A DNA stretch of 64,000 nt, from the NCBI GenBank assembly GCA_036365515.1, contig CM070877.1, positions 53,976,475-54,040,474 on the forward strand. The letters run 5' to 3'. Origin of the DNA: Torymus aiolomorphi (taxonomy: Eukaryota > Arthropoda > Insecta > Hymenoptera > Torymidae). Positions 13,707 to 25,065 of this stretch are shown piece after piece. Positions within the stretch are counted from its first letter, which is position 1; every line of letters starts with the position of its first letter. Under the pieces are notes generated by a model, which was not told where the DNA came from, made no database searches, and saw only the letters and a list, made by a program, of their open reading frames with translations. The translations under genes were made by a program, and so were the position numbers.

Positions 13707-14710
13707 TGTAACGGGATCGCTAGTGGGGTAAGATCCCAAAAAGCCACAGGCCAGCGATGCCCTAGAACACGGTGCCGCGGGTGTCAGACTAAAATGACTT
13801 GCCCGGAGATCTGCTCCTGGAATCCCGAAAACAACGCGAAGGTCGCACGCGAACTTCGCTTTCCAACTAATTGGATTGCTGAGTGAAAAGCGCGCGCTCG
13901 AAGACTAGACTCAGATATGAAAACGACCGGCGGAGTCGGTTTCCCGCGGAGACGGCGGTATCCTGGAGAAGGTTAGGTTACGGTCGATAAATGAAGAATA
14001 GCCTCAATTATTTCACAGCACAATAACAAGGTCTATTTTAAATAATCATTTACATCAAAAACGCGTCGCGTTGCGCGCCGACAAGAAGACGGGATCCGCC
14101 GCTCGGCGCGGGAGGATCAAGGTATCTATTTTCGCTGGGCCGGTGAACGCACCACCGGTCACTCGCCGCTGCAAGTCGAAAACACAAATAAATGGCTGCG
14201 CGGGAAGTACAAAGAGGCTTACCGTGAGAGGAGTGCACTCCTCTCGTCGCTCGCTCACGAATCCGCTCCTGCGTCTGGCCTTATCCTCCGGTCGACTTCG
14301 GAGTGTTCAGGTCGAGTCCTAACATCCAGCGTTCACCTACAGACGCTTCGGAACCCAGGAGTGGCTCGGATTGCTCACGTGCGCTGCTCTTCGTGGTCGG
14401 TACGTGTACGGGCGCTGCTCTGCACCGGTGAGGACGCACGATACCGTTTTCTTCGCGGACGATCAAATTAACTCGCGTACGCGCGGTTTGACAGCCCGAG
14501 TGAATCTGATTCAAAAATGAATCGAGTGCGACTTTGCAACCGCCAAAGTCGCGCAGTCCCCGCGCACAGCTCGCGAATACATCGTTCGAGCGATGTCAAC
14601 AAAAGATCGAGATGCACGAATTCGCGGGAACGAGAGTCAAACGAGTTTGATAGAATACGGAGAACCGAGATTCTTATTTTCTCCGTATTTTATCCTGGAA
14701 CTCCGTTATA
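13707..14710 (-). repeat. 3' LTR (1,004 bp)
   Basis: On the + strand it begins TGTAACGGG and ends CTCCGTTATA. It matches 17351-18040 closely over its outer ~660 bp but carries ~310 extra bp (about 13717-14050) absent from the other LTR. ORFs inside are conserved only because the LTRs are duplicates. Confidence 0.8.
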
Positions 14711-14778
14711 CCCCTCTCCCAGACGTTGCATAGCGGGAGAGAAGCAATTCGATACAGAGGCTCTCGTTCAACACGGCT

Positions 14779-15600
14779 TTACGTCAACGGCGGCGTTGAC
14801 GAGCTGAGCGACAGGCCCGGATACGCGCTGTTTACTGCTTGCATCAAAGCTGCAATCACTTGATCCATGTCGAGGGATCGTACGCATGTGCACGGTGGGT
14901 CGCTCTTCACCGTGAGTCCGCTGAACTCCAACGGTGGTCGGGATTCATCATATGACGCTTGACGGACCGGAAGCTGTCGGCTCTCATGGCGCTGAGGTTC
15001 CGGTTGACGACCGCCTTCACTCCTCTTCGGAAGGGCGTTTTGGAGGTCGTCTCGTCTTCTTGTCCTCTTCGGACGCTGTTGCCAGTCCGGACAGCCCCAG
15101 TGAAGATGCGTCGATGATTGGCACGTCCAACACAATTTTCTGGTTGAACTCGGTGGTGAGGAGTTATATGATCCGAGCGTGTTCCTCGACCTTGATGAGC
15201 GGTATTCCCGAGTGGCTAAGTTTGGCTTAGTTGACCGCCGTTTGCGGTGTCGAGAAAATACCGTCGTCCACGGATTCGAACTCATCTCTTGGTTCGAACC
15301 GGGTCCGCTCAAGGGTTTTTGTGTTGGTATCCTTTGGGTGACCTTGGAGGTCGTTGCGTGGCCGATGCATACGCTTCCTTTTTCCCTGTCGAGCTGGACT
15401 TTTGCGGGCTTTGGAACGACTTGAGGTTGTCTCTAGTCCCTTGGCCCGATCGAGGTCGCGACTTGGCAGAGCGCTTGGTTGCGCCTGCAACTCGGATCTC
15501 GTTAGACGTAGCTGAATCGTGAAACGACAACATTTGCACTCGTAGCTGGTGCAGCTCGTCGTGCAGCCGTCTCACTTCTTCGCTTAAGCGTCTAAATTTC
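14779..15600 (-). pseudogene. Gag C-terminal region with CCHC zinc knuckle
   Basis: On the minus strand a C-x2-C-x4-H-x4-C knuckle (CWTCQSSTHLHWGC) is encoded around 15136-15095, in a basic, Ser/Arg-rich context typical of a retrotransposon nucleocapsid domain. Overlapping minus-strand frames (15227-15490, 15309-15575) look like continuations separated by small indels from the upstream gag frame. No pol motifs follow before the 3' LTR. Confidence 0.6.
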
Positions 15601-15602
15601 TC

Positions 15603-16579
15603 CTACTCCAATTTGCGCGTCGAATTACACTTACACTCGCAACGACGCTCAATTTCTGTTTGTGTTGATGCGTCAAAGAGTTGCGAGATAATCGGCGTAC
15701 TGTCCGCCAGTTGTGCCGTCACTAGATTGTCGATCTTTCTCTCGCTGTTCCTTGGAAGGCTTGGCTCTTCTTCGTCTTCAGGAGTCTGAGAGACGGTAAT
15801 ACAGCCGACCTCGTCCGATATATTCTCCGAGCGGCTTATATCGGACGTTCCGGACAGGGGGAAGCTTGGAGAATCTTCCCTCCCCCAGGCTGTGCTTACT
15901 CCGACGTCGATTTCGTGAATGGATGCTGAAATTGCTGGCGATGGTAAAGTTGCGGCACAGCTGTCCGAAATCCATGAGCGGTCTGCATTCCCCGAGCGAC
16001 TCGCGTCTCGGATTCTTCGGACTGGGAGGAGATCGGGGAATCTCCCCTCCCCCAGGCTGTGCTGCACTTTAATTGCATCTGGACCTCACCCGGTCCTCCC
16101 GCTGAAGCTAAAGGGCTGCATAGTAACGTGAGAGCTTCGTTTCTTACGTCGGGAGGACTGCCTGCTCTTTGATCCATGATCTGCAATACATGTGTCTTCA
16201 TGTATCTCAGCAAGTTGTTGTCGACTGCTTTGTTCGACGTCAATTGCTGAAACAGGCTGTGGGTCGAGGGATATGCGTTGTAGTTCGCTTCTGAAGCTCT
16301 GCTTGCGTTGAGGATCGTTCCGTTGACGTACTTATTCCTCAATTCGAGTCCCCTTGTGAACTGCTCAATTGCACTTCCACTTATTTCCTCTGTGAAGTGG
16401 GCCGGTTCGTAATTTCCCATCAGCCATTGAGTGATTCGCCTAGAATCCTCCTCGATACATCCAGTGCTTCTTAAATCTAGAGCTATATTTGCTTCTATTA
16501 CAGTTTGGAAGCTCAACTCTAGATTTTTGCGCCACTGCTCCATCGATTCGGCTAGTTCTTCTGAGGTCGATGATTCCAT
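15603..16579 (-). pseudogene. Gag-like N-terminal region
   Basis: The minus strand opens at 16579 with an acidic, helical 227-residue frame ending at 15896. It overlaps a second frame (16067-15603) that continues the low-complexity Ser/Glu-rich linker. A proline/glycine segment with AWGRGDSP-like words repeats twice, suggesting a local duplication. The position directly downstream of the primer-binding site and leader, and upstream of the zinc knuckle, supports gag. No capsid motif can be identified by eye. The frame breaks mean it does not encode an intact Gag. Confidence 0.55.
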
Positions 16580-17350
16580 CTTCTGAAGCTAGACCAATTA
16601 TACAAACATTTGGCGAAAAATTGTGTGTGTGCGCAACTAACTGCTGAGATTCTCTCTCGAATTGGCCATCTGTTACGCAAATTACAATGTTAGCATCCTA
16701 ACTACCACACACAATTGTCCCAAGCCGCTCGAGAGCGACGTATCTTGATGCAGCTAGCTAGGGAGAGAGCGTGGCAATACCAAAAAAAATTTTTAGCGAA
16801 GATACCGATTTGACTAAATCCCGCAATAAAAAAAAGGAATAAAAGTGTTTTCACTTTCGACCGGCTGCACGCACAAGCACGGTCACCCTATTCCAAGAAA
16901 AAATCGCGTGAAAATCGCTTAAAATCTCGCTTCAAAAAAAAAAGGAATTTAATTTCGCCACATATGACGACGAAAACAACTACAATCGTCGTTTAAATGC
17001 TCTCGCCCTGGCTTTACAGCCGTTTAAAAGGCTCGGGACAAGTACACACATTACTGCCCGAGCATAAACATAAACACCTACAAAAACAAGCAATCTGCTG
17101 TTTTGTATTTATGTTTCTATGGGCGCCGCGAGTCTTCTTGTCTATTTGTTTACGCCCGGCACCTCGACTTGGCGAGTTTAAATCACTGCGCCTATCAGCT
17201 GTAACGGCTTATGGCCACTGGCCGTCTGCTGATTACTCCGGTGCAGTGATTCACGCGCGGGCGAATTTAAACGAAACGCGATTTGAATAGGCCGGTCTCG
17301 AATGTACCGGCCGCTAACCTTCTCCTTCAACCCAACACGTTGGGCGCCAT

Positions 17351-18040
17351 TGTAACGGGAGGACTGAAAAAAGACTTTCCATAAAAATACGCGTCGTGTT
17401 GCGCGCCGACAAGAAGACGGGATCCGCCGCTCGGCGCGGGCGGATCAAGGTATCTATTTTAGCTGGGCCAGTGAACGCACCACCGGCCACTCGCAGCTGC
17501 GAGTCGATAACACACAAATAAATCGCTGCGCGGGAAGTACAAAGAGGCTTACCAGGAGAGGAGTGCACTCCTCTCGTTGCTCGCTCACGGATCCGTTCCT
17601 GCGTCAGGCCTTATCCTCCGGTCGATTTCGGAGTGTTCAGGCCGAGTCCTAACGTCCAGCGTTCACCTACAGACGCTTCGGACCCCACGAATGGCTCGGA
17701 TTGCTCACGAGCGCTGCTCTTCGTGGTCGGTACGTGTACGGGCGCTGCTCTGCACCGGTGAGGACGCACGATACCGTTTTCTTCGCGGACGATCAAATTA
17801 ACTCGCGTACGCGCGGTTTGACAGCCCGAGAGAATCTGATTCAAAAATGAAACGAGCGCGACTTTGCAACCGCCAAAGTCGCGCAGTCCCCGCGTGCAGC
17901 TCGCGAATACATCGTTCGGGCGATGTCAACAAACGCTCGAGATGCACGAAATCGCGGGAACGAGAGTCAAACGAGTTCGATAGAATACGGAGAGCCGAGA
18001 TTCTTATTTTCTCCGTATTTTATCCTGGAACTCCGTTATA
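17351..18040 (-). repeat. 5' LTR (690 bp)
   Basis: A direct copy of 13707-14710 but ~310 bp shorter on its U5 side. The missing part lies just after TGTAACGGGA on the + strand. Confidence 0.8.
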
Positions 18041-18165
18041 ATTGTTTTATTTTATAGGCAGCTGGTCTGCGTGCCTCCACTTCTCTGCCTGGCTTTGGCA
18101 TCCCCCGTCTACTGGCGTTGAGAACTTATTTGATTGATAATTTTATAGGTAGCCTGTCTACGTGT

Positions 18166-18655
18166 CTATTAATACAGATTGTTGCAGAGAAATTGAGAAA
18201 ATTGTCAAGAAAAATATAATGATCTTACCGCATGAAGATTTTTTCTTTAAATTTAAAAACAAACCAGTCAGAATAAAGTAAAAAAGGTAAAAACATTATA
18301 AAAGTGTGTAAGGACAACGGACAATAATAGATTAACAATAAGTGTATATGAACAGAACAAAATAAATTAAAGATAACGGACAAAATAAATTAACAAAAAT
18401 TAGACGTGTACATGTCTTATCACAGAATATAATACTGAATAGTTATAATATAGTTTTCAAAATCAAACGTCAGATCATTTTTCTTGGAATTTCTTGGATG
18501 TTCAGAGATCCTAGTAGAAACCATTCTTTTAGATTCACCTATACATGATCAATTATTATTTTAATATTATTTTATCAATTTGATAAAATAATATTGTCTG
18601 CTTCGGCTGAAAATAATGCAGATGGGGGGATTTGGGAAATAAAAATTTAGAACGA
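18166..18655. other. AT-rich spacer
   Basis: Nothing recognisable apart from a short ATAAAATAATATT-type palindrome near 18555-18595. Confidence 0.35.
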
Positions 18656-18659
18656 TTAA

Positions 18660-19335
18660 GGGGGCTAGACACCTTTTTTCTCTGAAATAAGAAGTCACAT
18701 TTTAATACATAAATGTAAACTAATTATTTCATACTTTTTACATATAAAAGTGGGTATATTTACCTTACCTTAAAACTTTTCCGATGGGCCTTTTATATGG
18801 TCCAGAACCATAGTCATCGATGAAACAAGTTTTTTCACTAACCGTAAGCTTTGAAATTTTCCTGTGGATGGATTGACTCCAGATTTGAACTAAATTACTC
18901 CTGAATAGTATAATTCTCATATGAGTGTAGGGATTTTTGATCTAAAGAGAAAAAAAAAATTGTGCTGTTTTTCAAGAGTTTTTTTTTAATTTTTTAAAAT
19001 TTTTTATATTTTTTCATAATTTTTCTGATGTAAAAATTTTTTCCGACATTTAATCCTAAATCCCTACACTCATATGAGAATTATACTATTCAGGAGTAAT
19101 TTAGTTCAAATCTGGAGTCAATCCATCCACAGGAAAATTTCAAAGCTTACGGTTAGTGAAAAAACTTGTTTCATCGATGACTATGGTTCTGGACTATATA
19201 AAAGGCCAATCGGAGAAAGTTTTAAGGTAAGGTAAATATACCCACTTTTATATGTAAAAAGTATGAAATAATTAGTTTACATTTATGTATTAAAATGTGA
19301 CTTCTTATTTCAGAGAAAAAAGGTGTCTAGCCCCC
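18660..19335. mobile_element. Near-perfect palindromic MITE, TTAA target duplication
   Basis: The 676-bp element starts GGGGGCTAGACACC and ends with its inverse. TTAA flanks it at 18656-18659 and 19336-19339. The two arms (about 300 bp each) are almost identical inverses around an AT-rich centre at 18950-19060. No coding sequence. Confidence 0.85.
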
Positions 19336-19369
19336 TTAAGTGGCGGTTAGGGTCTGGAAAGGATTGCCA

Positions 19370-19510
19370 GCCCAGTGGCGCAAATGGTAGCGTAGCTGCC
19401 CGGTAAGCAGAAGGTTGTCGGTTCGACCCCAGCCTGGGCCGTTATTTTTTCGTTCTCATTTCTTATCTTATACGTTTACCTTCCCTTTCCATATCCTTTA
19501 AAAAAAAAAT
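19370..19510 (+). repeat. tRNA-derived SINE
   Basis: 19370-19440 folds like a tRNA: 5' GCCCAG and 3' CTGGGC pair, with box A-like TGGCGCAAATGG, box B GGTTCGACCCC and an anticodon-type loop CCGGTAA. The C at loop position 33 and mismatches in the T stem argue against a working tRNA. A ~60-bp unrelated body and an A run (19499-19508) follow, as in a short SINE. Confidence 0.65.
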
Positions 19511-19792
19511 TCTTGACTGCACTTTAATTATAATATTATGCATAATTCATTGACTGCTATTTATTGTGTCAAATAGCTTCTAAAAAATATAAATATGTAT
19601 TTCAACACATATATAGAAAGAAAGTGATTGATAAGTTAGTTACCTTCCTTATCTATTATCTTTCGCCCTGAATAGCCGTTAGATTCACTTATTAAATTAA
19701 CATAAATCGTCCAGCGTTTCCTTCAATTGATAAAAAAAAAAAAAAAAAAAGGCTAAAGAAATAATCCCTCTCTGGGTTAGAAACTCTAGGTC

Positions 19793-19907
19793 GGGCTCCA
19801 TAAACCGGGATATATTGAATGTTTATGGAGTCCGGGCTCCATAAAAGGATTCGGGCTCCATAAAGCTATCTATCTTTGAAAAAGGGCTCCATAAACATAG
19901 TTAACGA

Positions 19908-19985
<78 letters not shown>
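19793..19985. repeat. GGGCTCCATAAA repeats followed by (TA)n
   Basis: The word GGGCTCCATAAA occurs four times between 19793 and 19897, with one inverse copy (TTTATGGAGTC). A ~73-bp (TA)n tract follows at 19912-19984. Confidence 0.8.
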
Positions 19986-19986
<1 letters not shown>

Positions 19987-20964
19987 GTCGTTCCTGTACT
20001 TTTTTTAAAAAGTGTGCGCGGGGGGGTCGTCGATTTTGTCGACGATTTTTTTAATGAAAGTACATATAAAAAAATAGCTTGTGCAAAATTTCAGCCCCTT
20101 ATCTCATTCCTAATTCCTGCTGGAATTTTTTTTAAACCCTGATTTTGACCTGTTTTTAGGCAGTTTTCAAAAAATTCTAAAAGGCTGAAATTTTAACAAA
20201 ATGAGGTCGGTGAGGTCTCATTTTTTTTGTCTTTCTTCAAATTTTAAGAAAAATAATACACTGATATGAAATGATGATTTAGGTTTTATTGGCTATCTCT
20301 GATATGGCCATTGCATTTCATCATTTTTAGATCATCTTTAAACCTCTATATCTCGTAACTGGTTCCACATTTTTGAGCTCACTAGGTCTCATTTTTTTTG
20401 TCTCAACGCGACCTTTAATTTCTTTTTTTGAGGACCTAAATTGATTGAATAGACTTCAAGATACAGCCTTTTGAAGTTGACGTTTTTATCAAAAATCGCG
20501 AAAATCAACCGTGTTCATGGTCACAGTATCAACCGAATTTCAATTAAAAATCATTAACAAAAGTATTTTTCATTAGAATATGATGTTATCTAACTATACT
20601 CTTTTCCTATCATAGGGAAAAGTCAAAAAATAATTTTTTGTCGAGCATTATAATATCTAATTTTTCGATACCTAAAATAATCAAAAATGGCTCTCTACTG
20701 GCATGAATTCTACCATCTTATAATTATTTTTGATACGTATACGTAACATAGATACAAAGGTGGTTCCTAGACCTTTAAAATCCGTAGTCGCTGATTTTTC
20801 TAGGACCACTAGAGCCAAAGTTATAGCCGTTTTTATAAAAAAATATTTTTCAAGTTGTAAAATTAGAGCTTGTGAAATATAGGAAAAGTTTTATTTACAA
20901 GATCAACCATAAGTTTGGCATAATTGTCCTAAAAAAAGTGCTGAGGCTGCATATTTTGAAGATC
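19986..20964. other. Non-coding, unclassified
   Basis: Contains a G7 run near 20030, two copies of an AGGTCTCATTTTTTTTGTC block (about 20213 and 20383) and no credible ORF. Possibly an unrecognised repeat. Confidence 0.35.
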
Positions 20965-20967
20965 TTA

Positions 20968-21595
20968 GGCCGTGTCTACACTATGCGAGAAGCACGTGCG
21001 ATCAGCCCAAGCGATGCGAGCAAGCAATGCGTGTTGGACAAAATATTTAAAATACTTAAAATGATAAATAATATCATTTCACTACGATATTATTGACGAT
21101 ATTATTTATCGCTAAATATAGATCTACTAACTGATCTACTACGATTGTTCGGGATTGAAGTATCCAAAGTGCCCGCTAGATGGCAAGCGTCCGATGCGCT
21201 TGCACTATGAAAAACATCACCCAGCGGGCTTAAATAGAGTCCTGCGGCGCCTAGTCGCTACGTGCTTTATGCACATTCGTTTTACCTTACCACTTTCCGT
21301 TTTACCTATACAATGCCTTATTGCCTGTTTACTCGTACGCATAAGCGTTCATACCTTTTTCTGCAATCAACTTTCACTTTCGAGTAGAGTTGGTTGCATA
21401 GACTCTTGAAGTCTAATTTTCTCGTTTATTTCTTCTCGCTGACAAACCCTAATAATATAAACTCACGTTTACGTTTAGTCGTATACAACGATATTATTTA
21501 TCATTTTAAGTATTTCAAGTACTTTGTGCAAAACGTATGGCTTGTCGCATGCGCGCACCGGTTGCGCTTCTCGCATACCTAGTATAGACATGGTC
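20968..21595. mobile_element. MITE with TTA target duplication (PIF/Harbinger-like)
   Basis: The left end GGCCGTGTCTACACTA and the inverse of the right end (GACCATGTCTATACTA) match, as do the following ATGCGAGAAGC blocks. TTA flanks both sides (20965-20967, 21596-21598). A 3-bp TTA duplication is typical of PIF/Harbinger MITEs. A related GGCCGTATCTACACTATG start occurs at 57415. Confidence 0.7.
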
Positions 21596-21949
21596 TTAAA
21601 TGCAGGTTTTCTATAGTTTTACGTGCGTTATACGTATAAGCTCAGGTTAAATGAAACATACATAGATAGTTTCATTTAACCTGTGTTGACGTAAGTCAAT
21701 AGATGACAGACATCCATTTTTCTGTGCGAGACACCCGTGAACCCGTCATCCGTTACACGACACACGGCACGGAATGTCCTTAAACAACGAGTACAAGTTA
21801 CAATAAAAAATGAAATGAATATTTCTAAGTAGAATTGTGAAGGTAGTTGAGCAGAACTATTACCAAGTATATCAGTATTGGTTCGGTTGAGTTTTATAAA
21901 TTGTACAATTGTGTTTTGTAAGTGTTATCTTCTCAGGAATTGAAAGAAA

Positions 21950-22853
21950 ATGATGTGTTATATTGGTGAATTGCATGAGGATGATAAATGTCATTTAGAG
22001 CATTACACAAGAAATAAATCTCTTAATCTAATTAGTAATCTTAGTAATGAATTAAAGCTGTATTTATCATTTAGGATTAAAAATTTTGATATTAATGTAG
22101 AAAATAAATTTATTTGCGACCATCATCTTCATAAATATGATACTCGATATACACGTAGACAAAGGAAGTGTTGCAATTGCTTTAATAATCATTCAAAATC
22201 CATTGAGAATACTTTAGTAATGATTAGTGCTGATAAATGTGATAAATTTCGTAACATTTGTAATATAAATTTAGATCCAGGTAATAAGTACTGTAAAAAC
22301 TGTGAGTTCAAAATTACATCAATAATAACAAAAAATGCAGAAAAAGATGAAAACACTGGGAATGATGGTTTAAACGTAAATAATAATGAGCAGCTTTCTT
22401 CAAGTAGTCAAGTTTCTTCAAGTAGCCAAGTGTGTACATCAGAAAGTTCAGAAGATATATTATTGAGCCAAGGATTTCAACGTTTAAATAAAATGCTCGA
22501 TGGATTTGATGAACCTCCTCTTAAACGAGAGAAACTTAGTTATTATCGCTTGGAAAATAAAACATACAGTGTTTTAGAATCAATGAATACGAAATTTTGT
22601 ACAACAGTTAATAAAACATTGAATCTTAATTTGCCAACTCAATGCAATCTTAAACAGCTACAAGAGGATAGTATGTCATTTCACGGAATGATTGGAAACA
22701 TAATTAAGTGTTATAATGAAGAAACTAATTTTGGTAAAAAAATATCGTTATTGACATTACTTCCAAATCATTGGAAATTTGAACAAGCAAAACATTATTT
22801 CCAATGTTCACGTTATATGTTTAATAAAGCAAAAGAACTTAAAATTACTGTAG
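21950..22853 (+). CDS. SDG/HGKG-family transposase, exon 1 (Cys/His-rich N-terminus)
   Basis: Open from ATG at 21950 (301 codons), ending G|GTAAGT, phase 1. The N-terminal half has repeated Cys/His pairs (CHLEH, CDHHLHKY, CCNCFNNH, C.NI...KYCKNC), likely zinc-binding and DNA-contacting. Then comes a Ser-rich acidic linker, and a helical block ending 'KISLLTLLPNHW...' that aligns with 'KIKILTLLPSSF' in the related gene at 47850-48460. The next exon in that protein's order lies at 44656, across a 21.8-kb intron occupied by a different transposon. The family is common in insect repeats and usually annotated only as uncharacterised. I suspect a Sola-type DDD transposase but cannot confirm the superfamily. 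No TIR for this element was identified. Confidence 0.6.
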
Positions 22854-23298
22854 GTAAGTTAAAAAATGGGTTGTAATAAATTCTTAATATCTCGATTATA
22901 GACATAGTGTAAACATATAGAATCGATAATCCTTTATACATTAGGTTACATATATTATATTACACTGGAGAATTATTAATAGAAAATTTTAGTTTAATTT
23001 ATTAAAATCTATGTAATTTTTGTTCAAGCAACTATAATGATAAAGGGTACCCCTATAAAATATTTAATTTAAAATCCTCATAATTATTTATTTATATTAC
23101 TCATGTATTATTACTTAAGTATTATTATTTATGTATTACTTACGTATTGCTTACGTATTGCTTAAGTATTGTTTACGGATTCAGTAAAATAATACATGAA
23201 TTGTAATTTAAACATTTAAATGAAATCCGATTTAATTAGAAAGAATCTATATTTGAGAAATCTCAATGTTCTCTCTGTTTACAAGCTGTAATCTCATA
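22854..23298. other. Residual intron sequence left of the big transposon
   Basis: AT-rich, with degenerate TATTACTTACG-type repeats near 23090-23180. Ends at the TA target site (23297-23298). Confidence 0.5.
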
Positions 23299-24364
23299 CC
23301 CAAGTAACATTGATCATTGCTGGAACGTTCCTGGATCCATGATTTTGATACCTTGTTACAAAAGTCGGAACTTTTAAGTTCGTTCCGGGTACGTGTTCGC
23401 TTGTGGGCTTATGTCCGCTTTGGTTCCAAAAATACTGAACCAGGAACGTTTCAAGTTGATCGCTAAAAAAGTCGGCGGCACGTGATCAGCACGAATGTGG
23501 GAACGTATCTGACACGAAAATGGAACGATCACCATTTATGACTTTGTGGCAGGAACGTTCCAGCCACGCGGTAGGCTAGAAAATTGGCACGTTCCTAGTT
23601 CGTCCTTTTATAAGCCATGGAAACGTCGCAGAGACGAATCGAAAACTCTGAAATAATATCGTCTTCACAATTACTTTGTGCCAGGAACGTTCCAGCTACG
23701 CGGTAAGCTCGAATATTGGCACGTCCCTAGCTCGTCTTTTCATAAGCCGTGGAGACGTCGCAGATACGAACAGGCCCGTCTTTCGTGGGCATGGGGCCCT
23801 AGGCTAAGGAGATTTGGGGGCCCACTTAAGGAATTTATTTTCTTGTTGAACATTAGCCTTACAAATTTGTATACAGTTTTATTCATTCTTTTTATATAAA
23901 CTAGATTCTGTTAGATAATGTTTACATTATCTTATATAATAATGCTTATAACAAAATTAAAAGTTTTTATGCATAGTAATAAATTATGACCATCGTGTGT
24001 TTGTACGTGCGGTAATAATTTCTTGGCATTATTTTTAATTACTGTTAGCTTTAATAACTGCTAATTTTTAATTACTCTTAACTTTAATAACGATTCAAAT
24101 TTTTTTAATTAAATCTCAATAAAAGCGAATAGTTTAGTAAATAACCCTCTTTTGTTGAATAATAATGGATATCTCGCAATTTTTTATTTCACTAGATGAT
24201 ATTCTATTAATTTGGATATCTTCTATTACAAATCTAATAAAATATCCACAGAGGTTGCATGACTGAAACTACACACTTTTGCTAGGCAACTCATATATAT
24301 AATTCAAAATTAAAATATTTATACGCAGAAGAAGTGAATTTAAATATTGCGCAACTGAGATAAG

Positions 24365-24612
24365 GAGTTGGCCAATCCAAAACACGTGTTAATTCAAAAA
24401 TGTTCTCTTGGATGGCCTTCTTTATCCCCGTGTTGCAACTTGCATTATTGCATATATACTATTTTTTCACCTACCGGGCTGAAAGTACAGCTTTTGCTCC
24501 CGACGCCCGATCTCGAAGGCTATATTTCCAACCTCGTCAAATAAAAAATAGCCTTCGAATTGGGTGACAATTTACATGCAATCTGGGATATTCTATACTT
24601 TTTCTCTCTAGG
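24365..24612. repeat. Hairpin repeat, copy 1 of 3
   Basis: An AAGGAGTTGGCCAATCC-type end and an internal hairpin (TTTTTTCACCTACCGGGCTG and its diverged inverse). Related to 27035-27440 and 57850-58125. Divergent. Confidence 0.45.
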
Positions 24613-25065
24613 CGTGTAATATACTAATTCCCTTTTTCTACTTAGTCCGTAGAGAAAGACACATAAGTAAAGCTTCTGCGAAACTGGCAAGGTGTACTGT
24701 CGATTCGTGCTTCTGAGAAAAAGTTGGGCGCGAACGAAAATTCTTAGATTTGCAAGATTGGGAGCGAAGTGGAAGCGCTGCTCGCTAAAGCTCAGTACTA
24801 TATGCGCTGCACTCTCTTGTTTTGAGACGACTGCGCCCTCAGTGCTATAGCATTATTTTATTTCTATATATTTATACTTAGTTGCGGACGTCTTATTCAG
24901 TCACGCGTTGAGTGATCGCGATACTTACGGCATTTTTACTTTTTAGTCAGTGCAATTATACGTTGATGCACGACTTGTGTGATTCTCTTACGGTATACTT
25001 ATTTAGTTTTAAGTTCAAGTATTTAATTATTTCTTGTAATAATAGATTAATGTGTTAGTGTAAAA

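Larger units (their letters stand above)
13707..18040 (-). mobile_element. Gag-only LTR retrotransposon, TSD ATTG
   Basis: Two direct LTRs flank a 2.64-kb interior, and the element is bounded by the 4-bp duplication ATTG (13703-13706, 18041-18044). Removing it restores a continuous fold-back arm, which proves insertion into that arm. Coding is on the minus strand. A primer-binding site reading TGGCGCCCAAC lies one base inside the 5' LTR (about 17349-17339), and a purine tract (GGGAGAGGGG, 14720-14711) precedes the 3' LTR. Only a gag-like region is present, with no protease, RT or integrase, so it is non-autonomous. Confidence 0.85.
10715..18165. mobile_element. Giant fold-back (palindromic) element, split by an LTR retrotransposon
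   Basis: 10715-12418 and 12418-13706 plus 18041-18165 are imperfect inverse copies, centred near 12418. Matched landmarks are GGCTACCTATAAAATTATCA near 10730 with its inverse near 18145, CCAAAACTTGTTTGGGTTTT near 13320 with its inverse near 11140, and CTTGTCAGTTAAAGAGTAGT near 12765 with its inverse near 12045. Arms are roughly 1.4-1.7 kb. The outer part of each arm is an array of ~90-110-bp units with a motif like TGGAGGCACGCAGACAGGCT. The left arm carries a second array in the opposite orientation (about 11430-11810) that is mostly missing on the right. No transposase is seen. The architecture recalls Foldback/Galileo-type elements, but relationship to them is not shown. Confidence 0.75.

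Noticed and set aside
14050..14807. Several overlapping ORFs in both strands of the LTR, repeated at 17314-18041
   Set aside because: Duplicated only because the two LTRs are copies; no protein motif and both strands equally open.
19370..19440. Functional tRNA-Thr gene
   Set aside because: C at loop position 33 and mismatched T stem; a SINE-like body and A run follow.
19876..20142. ORF with a long Tyr-Ile repeat
   Set aside because: Translation of the (TA)n tract.
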